Origin: Paradevosia sp036499825
GTDB taxonomy: Bacteria; Pseudomonadota; Alphaproteobacteria; Rhizobiales; Devosiaceae
Direction: 5' to 3'
DNA length: 64,000 bases
NCBI GenBank assembly: GCA_036499825.1
Contig: DASYCZ010000032.1
Location: forward strand, 241,882-305,881
Positions within the stretch are counted from its first letter, which is position 1, and each line of letters begins with the position of its first letter. The position numbers and the translations under genes are program-made. This document shows positions 53,851 to 62,810 of the stretch, in pieces. The notes under the pieces are model-generated. The model saw nothing but the letters and a program-made list of their open reading frames with translations. It was not told the DNA's origin and did not search any database.

Positions 53851-54832
53851 CGGCGATCTCCTCCCAGAAATGGCAGGCGGCGAGGCGTTGTGTCCCGGCC
53901 GGACGTAGCAGCGGTACCTCGACTGCGCAGCGCTCTCGGGCCCAGGGGCAGCGCGGATGGAAGGCACAGCCCTTGGGGATATGGCGCGGATCGGGCGGCG
54001 AGCCCGGAATGGTGGCGAGATCGACGCCGGTCTCGACGCGCGGCAGCGAACGCATCAGCCCGATCGTATAGGGGTGGCGGGGCGCCTCGAAGATGGGCTC
54101 GACCGGGGACTGTTCGACGATACGCCCGGCATACATCACGGCAACGCTGTCGGCGACGTTGGCGACGACGCTGAGATCGTGGGTAATGAGGATCATGCCC
54201 ATCTGGCGTTCAGCGCACAGCTCGCCGAGCAATTGGATGATGCCGGCCTGGACGGTGACGTCGAGGGCGGTGGTGGGTTCGTCCGCGATCAGCACATCGG
54301 GCTCGAGCGCCACCGCCATGGCGATCATGATGCGCTGGCGCATGCCGCCCGAGAACTGGTGGGGGTAGTTGCCGAAGCGGTCGCGTGCGGCCGGGATCTG
54401 CACCTTCTCCATGACCGCGATTGCCGCATCTCGCGCCCGGGCATGGGGCATCCTGAGGTGACGCTCGAACATTTCGGCGATCTGGGAGCCCACCGGCAGG
54501 ACTGGATTGAGCGTGGCCAACGCATCCTGGAACACCATGGCGATGGAACGGCCGCGAATGGCGTTGACGGCGTCCTCATCCAGCGTGAGCAGGTCGCGGC
54601 CGCGATAACGGATGGCGCCGGCGGTAACGAAGCCGGGCGGGGTATCGAGGATACCCATGATGGTCTCCCCGGTGATGGATTTGCCCGAGCCGCTCTCGCC
54701 CACGATGCAGAGCGTTTCCCCCTCCGACAGGGCGAAGCTGACGCCGTTGACGGCGCGCACCGTGCCGCTGCCGGTGCGGAATTCCACCTGCAGGTTGTCG
54801 ACTTCGAGCAGGATGGGATCAATGGGCTGCAT
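53840..54832 (-). CDS. ABC transporter ATP-binding protein (DppD type), second Dpp system
   Basis: The 330-residue ATPase has GESGSGKS, MVFQDALATLNPVL (Ala in place of the common Pro), FSGGMRQRIMIAMAV and VLIADEPTTALDVTVQ, with C-terminal CAFHPRCPWARERC. It overlaps dppC by 14 bases and dppF by 11. Confidence 0.9.
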   Translation of the reverse strand: MQPIDPILLEVDNLQVEFRTGSGTVRAVNGVSFALSEGETLCIVGESGSGKSITGETIMGILDTPPGFVTAGAIRYRGRDLLTLDEDAVNAIRGRSIAMVFQDALATLNPVLPVGSQIAEMFERHLRMPHARARDAAIAVMEKVQIPAARDRFGNYPHQFSGGMRQRIMIAMAVALEPDVLIADEPTTALDVTVQAGIIQLLGELCAERQMGMILITHDLSVVANVADSVAVMYAGRIVEQSPVEPIFEAPRHPYTIGLMRSLPRVETGVDLATIPGSPPDPRHIPKGCAFHPRCPWARERCAVEVPLLRPAGTQRLAACHFWEEIADVQ

Positions 54833-55781
54833 CTTCGGCCTCCTCGGGTGCGGCCGTCTCGGCTTCTTGGCGATAGAGGCGGGCCGACTGGACCGGATCG
54901 AGCGCGACGCGCAGCCAGTTGGAGACGAGGCTGATGGCGATGCCGGTGATGACGATGGCAAGGCCCGGATAAAAGGTCAGCCACCAGGCGGCGCGCAGGT
55001 ACCGGCGGCCATCGGCGACTAGCAGGCCCCAGGAAATACTGGGCGGCTGCACCCCCATGCCGAGGAAACTCAGCGATGATTCCACCAGCATGACCACGGC
55101 CAGATCGAGCGTGGCGACGGTCAGGATGGTGGGAAAGATGATGGGCAGGATGTGCTTGGTGGTGATGCGGAAGGTCTTGGCGCCGAGCACGCGGGCGGCG
55201 GCAACGAAGAGGCGTTCGCGCACTTCCAGGGTTTCGGCACGGGCGACGCGGATATAGAGCGGCAGCCGGTTGATGACGAGGACGATGATCACCGTCCACA
55301 GCATCGGCGGGAAGATGTAGAGCAGCACCACTGCCAGCAAAATGCCCGGAAAGGCCAGGGACACGTCGGCAACGCGCATGACCAGGGCGTCGGCGAGGCC
55401 GCCCTTGTAGCCGGCAAGTGTGCCGATGATGGTGCCGATGAGTGTGGCGACGGCGACGGTGCTGATGGCAACGCCCAGTGTCCGCGAGCCGCCCACGATG
55501 ATGCGGGCGAGCACGCTGCGGCCCAGGGAATCGCTGCCCAGGATGAACTGCCAGCCCGCCTGGAGCGAGCCCGGCGGCAGGTTGCGCTGGCGCAGGGCCT
55601 GCTGGCTGGCCATTTCCTGCAGGGTGACGGCGCCGACCAGGAGAATGATGGCCAATACGATCAGGTAGATGGCGGCCGCCATGGCCAGGCGGTCGTGGCG
55701 AATGCTCAGGATGACGGCTTTCCAGCTGCCTTTGGGCGTGGGCGGAACGTCCTCGATCTGGGGGGCGATGAGCTGGGTCAT
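54819..55781 (-). CDS. ABC transporter permease (DppC type), second Dpp system
   Basis: The 320-residue permease has FILGSDSLGRSVLARIIVGG (Ser in the place of the common Asp of GRD), the docking loop FVAAARVLGAKTFRITTKHI and an acidic C-terminal tail (EAETAAPEEAEDAA) longer than usual. It starts four bases after dppB. Confidence 0.9.
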   Translation of the reverse strand: MTQLIAPQIEDVPPTPKGSWKAVILSIRHDRLAMAAAIYLIVLAIILLVGAVTLQEMASQQALRQRNLPPGSLQAGWQFILGSDSLGRSVLARIIVGGSRTLGVAISTVAVATLIGTIIGTLAGYKGGLADALVMRVADVSLAFPGILLAVVLLYIFPPMLWTVIIVLVINRLPLYIRVARAETLEVRERLFVAAARVLGAKTFRITTKHILPIIFPTILTVATLDLAVVMLVESSLSFLGMGVQPPSISWGLLVADGRRYLRAAWWLTFYPGLAIVITGIAISLVSNWLRVALDPVQSARLYRQEAETAAPEEAEDAAH

Positions 55782-55785
55782 GCGA

Positions 55786-56703
55786 TCACCTCAACCGGAT
55801 GCGCGGGTCGAGCCGCGCGTAGAGAATGTCGATGAGGATATTGAGCACGAAGATGGAGCTGGCGATCAGTACGGCGCTGGCCTGCACCACGGCAAAGTCG
55901 CGCTGCAGGATGCTGTCGACCATGGTCTTGCCGATGCCGGGCCAGCCGAAAATGGTTTCCACCACGATGGCGCCGCTCAGTACGCCGGCGAGCTGTTCGC
56001 CACCGACGGTGATCACCGGCAGGGTGGCGTTGCGGAAGGCATGCTTGAATACCAGCGCGGATTTGCCGATGCCCTTGGCGCGGGCAGCCTTGATATAGGG
56101 CGCGGCCAGGGTTTGCACCATGGTGCCGCGGACCACCTGAGCCAGAATGCCGGCGGGTCGGGCGGCGAGCGCGATGACCGGCAGCACCCAGTATTCCCAG
56201 CCGCCGGTGCCGGAAGTGGGAAGCCACCCCAGCATGACGCTGAACCACAAGACGCCCATGATGGCGATCCAGAAATCGGGGATGGAGGCGGCGGTGAGGG
56301 CGCCCACGGTGGCGGTGCGGCCGACCAGGGAAAACGGCTTGTAGGCCGCGATGCTGCCCACGAGGATGGCGATGAGCAGCGCTACCGGCATGGCGACGAC
56401 GGCCAGTTGCAGTGTGCGCGGAAAGGCGGAAAGGGCCACCGTCATGGCGGGCTGCTGGCGGATCAGGGACGTCCCGAAATCCAGATGCAGCAGGTCGAGC
56501 ACGAAGCGGCCGAACTGGACGATGATGGGCTGGTCGAGGCCGAGGCGCGCCGCGAAGGCGTCACGCATTTCCTGGGTGGAATTGAGCGGCAGGTAGAGAT
56601 CGGCCGGATTGCCGGTAAGGCGTACGAGCACGAAGATCAGCGTCAGGAAGATCGCGAGCGTAACCAGACTATAGGCGAGACGCTTGAGGATATATGCTGT
56701 CAT
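55786..56703 (-). CDS. ABC transporter permease (DppB type), second Dpp system
   Basis: The 305-residue permease starts MTAYILKRLAYSLVTLAIFL and has YIKAARAKGIGKSALVFKHA in the docking loop and the ending IDILYARLDPRIRLR. The start was chosen for the first transmembrane helix; open frame further upstream runs into the hairpin. Confidence 0.9.
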   Translation of the reverse strand: MTAYILKRLAYSLVTLAIFLTLIFVLVRLTGNPADLYLPLNSTQEMRDAFAARLGLDQPIIVQFGRFVLDLLHLDFGTSLIRQQPAMTVALSAFPRTLQLAVVAMPVALLIAILVGSIAAYKPFSLVGRTATVGALTAASIPDFWIAIMGVLWFSVMLGWLPTSGTGGWEYWVLPVIALAARPAGILAQVVRGTMVQTLAAPYIKAARAKGIGKSALVFKHAFRNATLPVITVGGEQLAGVLSGAIVVETIFGWPGIGKTMVDSILQRDFAVVQASAVLIASSIFVLNILIDILYARLDPRIRLR

Positions 56704-56727
56704 CGATGCCACGCGCCAGGAGGGAAG

Positions 56728-56751
56728 CCGGAGCCGCGAGGGCGGCCCCGG
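56728..56751 (-). promoter_or_regulatory. Stem-loop after the second Dpp-type SBP gene
   Basis: CCGG-AG-CCGC-GAGG-GCGG-CC-CCGG folds as a stem with one internal mismatch and a four-base loop, in the gap after the SBP stop. It parallels the hairpins after the other SBP genes but is less regular. Confidence 0.45.
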
Positions 56752-56760
56752 CCGCAAGAT

Positions 56761-58296
56761 TTATTGCTTGGCCTTGATGTCGGAGATCAGGATCTCCTCG
56801 AAGGAGGCCGGCGTCGGCTTGTAGGTAACGGCGTCGGACAGCATCATGGTGCTGGTAGTGACGGCGATCGGGGCGTCCGGGATGACCTCGGTATAGAGGT
56901 AACGGGAAATAGCCTTGAGGGCCGTGGCGCGCTCGTCACCCGACAATCCCTGGGCATCGGCCACCATCTGGTTGAGCTTGTCGTCACGCAGGGCGCTGAA
57001 CGGGCCGGTGGCGGCATATTGCGGGTTGAAGGTGAAGATGGCGTCGCCCGTCACATTCTCATGGGACTGCTGCATCATATTGGTGGCGCGGCCAGGCTCG
57101 TAGGTGTTGCGCAGGATGCCCAGCCAGGCCTGTAGCGCCAGCATTTCGACGCGGACATTGAGGCCGACATCCTTGAGCATGGAGGCCACCAGTTCCATGC
57201 CTTCGGTGGCGTTTTCATAAACGCCCAGACGGCCATAGATGACGATTTCGGTATCGGTAGCGACGCCGTCCGCCTTGGCTTCCGCGATCAGCTTGCGCGC
57301 TTCGTCGGGATCGAACTTCCAGGCAGGAATGGTGTCGTCATAGCCGATGGTGGTGGAGGAAAACACCTGGTTGGCGGGGGAGCCGAGGCCATTGAAGACC
57401 ACGTCGATGAAGCCCTGCCGGTCGATGGCGAGGTTGATCGCCTTGCGGACGCGCAGATCGTTGATCGGCTGCAGCGGATCGACCATGTCGAAACGCAGCA
57501 AGGCGACGCCGGGCACCGGGAAGTTGACGGCACGGCCGCTGTCCCAATCGGCGGCCAGCACGTCCTGGGACGCGACGGAGAGCACCAGGTCGGCCTCACC
57601 GGTCTGGGCCATGGCGGCGCGGACGGCGCTTTCCTGGCGCCATTGATATTCGACCTTCTCCACGCCCGGATTGTCGCCCCAATAGCCGGCATATTTTTCC
57701 AGCGTGATATGTTCGCCGCGCGCCCATTCGACGAATTTGTAGGGGCCCGTGCCGATCGGCTCGGAGGTCTTTTCGGCTGCGGGCGTCGCGGGCGCCGAAA
57801 TGGCCAGGAATGACAGGCGCAGCGGCAGGATGGCGTCGAGCGTTGCGGTCTTGATCTCCAGGGTCTTGGCGTCGACGACGCCGGCAGAATAGGTGTTGCC
57901 CTGGAAATATTGCTGGTTGACACCGCAGGCCAGCTCCTTTGTCCAGGTGCGGTTGAGCGACTGGGCGGCGGCGGTGGCGTCGAACGCCTCACCGTCGTGG
58001 AAGGTCACGCCATCGCGCAGGGTGAAGCGCCAGGTGGTGTCGTCGATCCGCTGCCAGGCGGTGGCGAGGCCAGGATTGAGGGCCTGCGTGTTGGGGTCGC
58101 GGAACACCAGCGGCTCGCCCACATTGCGCTGGGTGACGCGGCGGATCGATGTGCCGCTTTCGCACAGCTCGAGCGACTGCGGCTCCTCGGGCAAAACGAT
58201 GGTGAGTGAATCGGGCGGTGCCGCAAGCGCCGGAACGGCTGGGGCAAAGGCGGCCAGGCTCAATGCCAGTATGGCCGCGGTCTTCAGGCTGATCAT
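56761..58296 (-). CDS. Peptide-type ABC transporter substrate-binding protein, second Dpp system
   Basis: The 511-residue SBP_bac_5 protein has a Sec signal peptide (ending VPALA) and landmarks LVFRDPNTQALNPGLATAWQ, GVTFHDGEAFDA and GTGPYKFVEWARGEH. It is the first gene of the operon that continues through dppBCDF, the hydroxyacid dehydrogenase and the second enolase-family gene. It is divergent from the GntR gene. Confidence 0.9.
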   Translation of the reverse strand: MISLKTAAILALSLAAFAPAVPALAAPPDSLTIVLPEEPQSLELCESGTSIRRVTQRNVGEPLVFRDPNTQALNPGLATAWQRIDDTTWRFTLRDGVTFHDGEAFDATAAAQSLNRTWTKELACGVNQQYFQGNTYSAGVVDAKTLEIKTATLDAILPLRLSFLAISAPATPAAEKTSEPIGTGPYKFVEWARGEHITLEKYAGYWGDNPGVEKVEYQWRQESAVRAAMAQTGEADLVLSVASQDVLAADWDSGRAVNFPVPGVALLRFDMVDPLQPINDLRVRKAINLAIDRQGFIDVVFNGLGSPANQVFSSTTIGYDDTIPAWKFDPDEARKLIAEAKADGVATDTEIVIYGRLGVYENATEGMELVASMLKDVGLNVRVEMLALQAWLGILRNTYEPGRATNMMQQSHENVTGDAIFTFNPQYAATGPFSALRDDKLNQMVADAQGLSGDERATALKAISRYLYTEVIPDAPIAVTTSTMMLSDAVTYKPTPASFEEILISDIKAKQ

Positions 58297-58443
58297 CTAT
58301 GTCTCCCTTGTGATGCGGTCCCTAAAGGCCGCAAATTCCGGACGTGCCGGAAGTAGTCCGGCAGGCCCCCTCATCTCCTGCCAGCGTCTGTCGACACTCT
58401 CGGAACCAGCGCCCCGGTTCCCGGCGTTCGCTTCGCCTCAAAG

Positions 58444-58505
58444 ATTTGCGCAAATAGCAAATCCTGTCAACGGGCAGCCGGAATGGCTTTTGAAGCGGTT
58501 TCAAA
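58444..58505. promoter_or_regulatory. Two palindromes between the second Dpp operon and GntR
   Basis: ATTTGCGCAAAT (58444-58455) is a perfect 12-base palindrome, and TTTGAA-GCGGT-TTCAAA (58489-58505) is a six-pair repeat. Both lie in the 400-base divergent gap and are plausible sites for the GntR regulator or another activator. I see nothing else in 58297-58696. Confidence 0.45.
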
Positions 58506-58696
58506 TGGGCTATGAATCAAGCTGCGTACGGCCATCCCGCCCCTGGGATGCCTCGAGATTCAAGTACGGACAGCCTGCAATGGCAGCCTGCGCTTCTGGG
58601 ACTGACGCTCGAGTAAGGCTGTGCATCGGGTCTCGCAGGCCGCCATTTTCGGCTCGCCGGATGCGAGTCTCGGCACCCTGGTGCAAACGGAGCGAA

Positions 58697-59443
58697 ATGT
58701 CAGAACTTCAAACCGAAAGCGTCCTGGCGGCAGCCTTTCCGCTCAACGAGCCGACCTATATCCGGATCAAGCGCGCCATTATCGGGGACCTGTTTGCACG
58801 GGTGCTGAGGCCTGGCTCGCACATCACCATCGACATGCTGACGACCCGCTACGGGGTCAGCCACATGCCAGTGCGCGAAGCCTTGCGGCAACTCGAAGGA
58901 GAGGGCGTGATCGTGTCGCATGCCCATAAGGGCTTTCGGGTCGCGGAGATCACGGAGTCCTATATCCGCAATGTCTACGACATCCGGATCGGCATTGAAT
59001 CGCTCCTGGCACGTCGGGCGGTGGAGCAGGGGACCGACGACCAATTCGCCGAACTTGCGGCGATCCATGCGCAATTCCTGCTGGATCTGGATGACCCGGA
59101 CCGGCTCCGCGCCACACGCACCAATGTGCTGTTTCACCAGCGCCTCTATGAGATCGCCAACAATGCGGAAGCCATGCAGGCATTGGAGGGGCGGACCCTG
59201 GTCGTGCGTACCTTCGGCTCGACCCTGAGCGGCTATCGGGACGAGGATCGGCCGCTGGTGAGGGCGGAGCACCAATCCGTCATGGACGCGATCATGGCTG
59301 GCGATGCGGTCCGTTGCGGCCAGGCGATCTTCGATCATGTCACGGCGGCGCGCGAGCGGCTGGTCGAGCGCATGATCCAGAAACATGTCATCGAACTGGG
59401 TCCGGAAGCCGACCCCTCGAAATCCACGGTGACGAGCCGATAG
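58697..59443 (+). CDS. GntR family transcriptional regulator (FCD type)
   Basis: The 248-residue regulator has an N-terminal winged helix (IDMLTTRYGVSHMPVREALR) and a C-terminal FCD domain (RIGIESLLARRAVEQGTDDQ, VLFHQRLYEIAN). The ATG at 58697 follows GGAGCG. It is divergent from the second Dpp operon and likely regulates that operon. The SDR gene follows after 150 bases and could be in the same unit. Confidence 0.88.
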   Translation: MSELQTESVLAAAFPLNEPTYIRIKRAIIGDLFARVLRPGSHITIDMLTTRYGVSHMPVREALRQLEGEGVIVSHAHKGFRVAEITESYIRNVYDIRIGIESLLARRAVEQGTDDQFAELAAIHAQFLLDLDDPDRLRATRTNVLFHQRLYEIANNAEAMQALEGRTLVVRTFGSTLSGYRDEDRPLVRAEHQSVMDAIMAGDAVRCGQAIFDHVTAARERLVERMIQKHVIELGPEADPSKSTVTSR

Positions 59444-59595
59444 GGCACTGGTTTGCGTCATAGGTCGTGCCTGCAGAGCGGCATCACAGGTAGCCCCGGC
59501 GCACCGGTGCTGTTTCCGGCATCGCTGCCAAAACCGGGTCGCCTCCAGGAGCGCCACGGGCGAACTACCCCCATCACCAATCGGATGAGGGTCAG

Positions 59596-60366
59596 ATGCC
59601 TGTACTTGAAAATAAGATCGCCATCGTCACCGGGGCTACGTCCGGCATTGGCCTGGCAGCCGCCAGGCTCTTTGCCAAGGAGGGCGCCAGCCTCGTTCTG
59701 TCCGGACGCCGCGAGGATGTGCTCGACGGCCTGGTTCGGGAAATCCGGGATGCCGGGGGCAAAGCCGTTGCCGTGGCTGGGGACATAAGGTCCGAGCAGC
59801 ATGCCAAAGCCTGTGTCGATGCTGCGACGAGTGCTTTTGGCGGTCTCGATATCGCGTTCAACAATGCCGGCGCCAGCGGCGCCATGGGCTCCGTCATGGA
59901 TGTGACCGAGGATGGCTGGCGCGACACCCTCGACACCAATTTGACGAGCGCGTTCCTTGGGGCCAAGCACCAGATCCCCGCCATGCTTCAGCGTGGTGGT
60001 GGATCGCTGATCTTCACCGCCTCATTTGTGGGCAACACCGTGGGCTTCCCCGGCATGGCTGCCTATGCGGCAAGCAAGGCCGGTCTTGTCGGCCTTGCCC
60101 AGGTCCTGGCGGCGGAGTTCGGCAGGAGCGGGGTGCGGGCCAATGTCCTCTTGCCGGGCGCCATCGATACGCCGTCCAACATCGTCAACGCCCCTGGTGC
60201 TGCTCCGGAAACCAGGGCCTTTGTCGAGGGACTGCATGCCTTGAAACGCCTGGGCACGCCTGCGGAGCTGGCCCAGGCGGCCCTCTACATGGCATCCGAC
60301 GCATCCAGCTTCATGACCGGCGCAACCATGCTGGTGGATGGCGGCGTGTCCATCAGCCGATCCTGA
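59596..60366 (+). CDS. SDR family oxidoreductase
   Basis: The 256-residue classical short-chain dehydrogenase has the cofactor motif VTGATSGIGLAA, NNAG in AFNNAGASGAM and the catalytic YAASKAG (Tyr-Lys). The ending TGATMLVDGGVSISRS is typical of the family. The substrate is unknown; the context suggests a sugar or hydroxy acid. Confidence 0.9.
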   Translation: MPVLENKIAIVTGATSGIGLAAARLFAKEGASLVLSGRREDVLDGLVREIRDAGGKAVAVAGDIRSEQHAKACVDAATSAFGGLDIAFNNAGASGAMGSVMDVTEDGWRDTLDTNLTSAFLGAKHQIPAMLQRGGGSLIFTASFVGNTVGFPGMAAYAASKAGLVGLAQVLAAEFGRSGVRANVLLPGAIDTPSNIVNAPGAAPETRAFVEGLHALKRLGTPAELAQAALYMASDASSFMTGATMLVDGGVSISRS

Positions 60367-60753
60367 ATGGCGGGCCAGCCGGGCGACCGGCTGGCCCAGC
60401 GCCTGCCGCGGGTTGCTCGTGCTGCTGTCCGTAAACGTCTGCGGGTTGTCCGTTATTGCCCCTCCATCTCCGTCCCTGCCAATGCTTATCGAAGTATGCT
60501 CGCTGAACGGTTCTTCGACTCCCGATCCTGGGCCGGTCATCGCCAATGCACAGCATGTCCAAGCCGGCTCTGGCGCCGTATTGGCGTGTTGAGCGGCGCG
60601 ACGGCCTCGCCTTCGGGCATCGCGAACCCGAAATGCCTGTGGGACAGCAGCGTATGGTGCCTGTGTCCTCGACAGGCGAGGTGTGGGCCGGGGGCCGGGC
60701 TTCGCGTCTTGCGAGGCGCCGGAGGCTTCCGTGCGCGCTCGGAAAGGTAAAGA
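60367..60753 (+). other. Intergenic gap with no recognised gene
   Basis: I find no gene on either strand. Open frames here have no recognisable product and are continuations of shadow frames over the flanking genes. Short inverted repeats around CGACAGGCGAGG and GGGCCGGGGGCCGGG could form structure in a leader of the following MFS gene, but match no riboswitch class that I know. Confidence 0.5.
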
Positions 60754-61959
60754 ATGCAGGTCCGCGAAACTTCGCCGAAAGTCGTCTCGGCGAACGAAAA
60801 TGCTCTGTCCGATCTCTCCAGTGTCCTTTGGATCATGGCGTTTACCGCCGGCGCCGGGATCAGCAACGTCTTTTACGTGCAGTCGATGGTAGACGTCATC
60901 GGCAAGTCGCTCGCCATGAGCCCGGCGGATCTGGGCCTGGTTCCGGCATCCACGATCGGCGGCTATTCGCTTGGCCTGTTCCTTCTCGTGCCCCTCGGCG
61001 ATCGTTTCGACAGAAAGCGGCTGATCCTGCTGCAGCTCGGGGCCGTGGTGGCATCCCTGCTGGTGATGGCTATGGCGGTAAATGCCATGATGTTCCTCAT
61101 CGGCGGGCTCGCGGTCGGGATCAGCGCCTCCTTTACGCAGCAGATCCCACCCTTTGCCTCCAGCCTGGCGCCGCCGGCGGCCCGGGGGCGCGTCGTGGGG
61201 ACGGTGGTGAGTGCGATCATGCTGGGCATCCTTCTGGCCCGCACCGTGTCGGGCCTCACCTCGGAGTTTTTGGGCTGGAGAACGGTGTTTTTTGGCGCCG
61301 CGGCTCTGATGGCCGTTGTGGCCATCCTGGTCTACTGGCGGCTGCCAAGCAGCCGCCGGACCACCGATCTACCCTATTCCAGATTGATGGCATCGCTCTG
61401 GCCGCTCGTGCGCGATCACGGCGTCCTGCGCGAGGCGATGCTGCTGCAATTCCTGATCTTTGGCGCCTTCAATGCATTCTGGGCGACGCTGCCGACGCTG
61501 CTGGAGGGCGAGCCCTTTCATCTGGGCAGTGCGGTGGCGGGTGCATTCGGCATCATCGGGGCGGTCGGCTCCATGGCGGCGGCTCTGGCCGGCCGGTTAT
61601 CGGACAGGTTTGGCCCGCGGCGCGTCGCGGCCTTGAGTGCGGTGACCGTGCTGGTGTCGTTTGGGATCCTGCAGCTCGGCCAATGGAGCATCGTGGCCCT
61701 GATCATTGGGGTGGCGACGATGGATGCGGGCGCCCAGGGCTCGCTCGTCTCCAATCAGACGCGGTCCTTCGCCCTCAACCCCTTGGCGCAAAATCGCATC
61801 AACACGCTCTACACCTCCTCCATGTTCCTTGGCGGGGCCATGGGTTCGGCCGTCAGCACCATCATGTGGGTTTGGTCAGGCTGGACGGGCGTGATGGGCT
61901 TTTGCGCCATCCTGGTTGCGCTGGCCTGTGTGGTGCTGGCGCGCCGGCGCCCGGCCTAG
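60754..61959 (+). CDS. MFS transporter (drug/metabolite efflux-like)
   Basis: The 401-residue protein has about 12 membrane segments. The A-motif region is GLFLLVPLGDRFDRKRLILL, and the second-half counterpart is ALAGRLSDRFGPRRVAALSA. The architecture is that of 12-helix drug-efflux-like MFS carriers. GGAAAGG lies eight bases before the ATG. The substrate is unknown. Confidence 0.87.
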   Translation: MQVRETSPKVVSANENALSDLSSVLWIMAFTAGAGISNVFYVQSMVDVIGKSLAMSPADLGLVPASTIGGYSLGLFLLVPLGDRFDRKRLILLQLGAVVASLLVMAMAVNAMMFLIGGLAVGISASFTQQIPPFASSLAPPAARGRVVGTVVSAIMLGILLARTVSGLTSEFLGWRTVFFGAAALMAVVAILVYWRLPSSRRTTDLPYSRLMASLWPLVRDHGVLREAMLLQFLIFGAFNAFWATLPTLLEGEPFHLGSAVAGAFGIIGAVGSMAAALAGRLSDRFGPRRVAALSAVTVLVSFGILQLGQWSIVALIIGVATMDAGAQGSLVSNQTRSFALNPLAQNRINTLYTSSMFLGGAMGSAVSTIMWVWSGWTGVMGFCAILVALACVVLARRRPA

Positions 61960-61960
61960 G

Positions 61961-62010
61961 GCGTTTTCAGGAAAAGGGGAGGCCACTTTTCCTGTTCGAA
62001 AACGCGATAA
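61961..62010 (+). repeat. Dispersed palindromic intergenic repeat, copy 2
   Basis: GCGTTTTCAGGAAAAGGGG, then a spacer, then CCACTTTTCCTG and TTCGAAAACGCGATAAA. It matches copy 1 (2102-2151, opposite strand) in nearly all positions. It starts directly after the MFS stop. Confidence 0.7.
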
Positions 62011-62107
62011 ACAAAGACCTGGAGATCGGTGGGTGCGCAGGAAAGTTGCTGCGCATCCGCGCCCCTTGGTGCACAAGGGGGCGTTGTGGACACTGGATGG
62101 GACTGAC

Positions 62108-62731
62108 GTGGACGGCCTCGAAAGCCTGCTCGATGAAATTCGTGGCTGCCGTGTTTGCCGCGACACGCCGCGCTACGGCGCGGCCCTTCCGCACGAGCCG
62201 CGGCCCGTATTCCAGATTTCCCAACAGGCGCGCATATGCATTGCGGGCCAGGCGCCGGGCGCCCGTGTTCATGCCTCCGGCCGCCCCTTCACCGACCCGT
62301 CCGGGGTGAGGCTTCGGCAATGGCTCGCCATGGACGAGGCCGTCTTTTACGATCCGGCGCAATTGGCGATCGTCTCGATGGGGTTCTGCTTTCCCGGTTA
62401 CGACAGGGCAGGCGGCGACCTGCCACCGCGCCGTGAGTGCGCCGAGCTCTGGCGGAGCCGCTTATTCGACCGCCTGCCGAGCCTTGGTCTGATCCTCGTG
62501 ATCGGCCAGAGCGCGCAACGCTGGCACCTTGATCGGGAAGAGATCCGGGACGGCGTAACCGGTACCGTCCGGCGCTGGCGGGAGATCCTGGAGCGCCCGG
62601 GGCGCATACGCACATTGCCGCTCCCGCATCCGTCCTGGCGCAACAATGGCTGGCTGCGGCAGAACCCGTGGTTCGAAGCGGAGTTGCTGCCGGTCCTTCG
62701 GGCAGAAGTGGCGGCGCTCCTGGCATCCTAG
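62108..62731 (+). CDS. Uracil-DNA glycosylase family protein
   Basis: The 207-residue protein has the family motifs GQAPGARVHASGRPFTDPSG (GxAPG plus FxDxSG) and LPLPHPSWRNN (HPS), as in small uracil-DNA-glycosylase-family proteins. CRVCRD near the N-terminus is the start of the possible 4Fe-4S site of family 4, but the remaining Cys ligands are not clear. The start is a GTG at 62108; the frame is open upstream, and another start is possible. It is probably a DNA repair enzyme or a related nucleotide-handling protein. Confidence 0.78.
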   Translation: MDGLESLLDEIRGCRVCRDTPRYGAALPHEPRPVFQISQQARICIAGQAPGARVHASGRPFTDPSGVRLRQWLAMDEAVFYDPAQLAIVSMGFCFPGYDRAGGDLPPRRECAELWRSRLFDRLPSLGLILVIGQSAQRWHLDREEIRDGVTGTVRRWREILERPGRIRTLPLPHPSWRNNGWLRQNPWFEAELLPVLRAEVAALLAS

Positions 62732-62761
62732 CCCCAGGAGGCCTTTTGCTTGCCAATCTAA

Positions 62762-62771
62762 ACCGATCGGT
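62762..62771. promoter_or_regulatory. Candidate TetR operator
   Basis: The perfect palindrome ACCGATCGGT is followed 14 bases later by a similar GGTCGGT half. It lies 40 bases before the DUF1348-TetR pair. TetR-family proteins bind palindromes of this kind and usually regulate their own operon. Confidence 0.5.
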
Positions 62772-62810
62772 CTAGTGTAGGCTGGTCGGTATAGATTGCA
62801 GGAGAAATCC

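Noticed and set aside
60367..60753. Possible riboswitch or leader before the second MFS gene
   Set aside because: GC-rich inverted repeats are present, but no conserved core of a known class.
60546..62309. Open frame of 587 codons overlapping the MFS gene
   Set aside because: It is in a different frame from the clear MFS protein, is very rich in Arg and Gly, and has no ribosome site.
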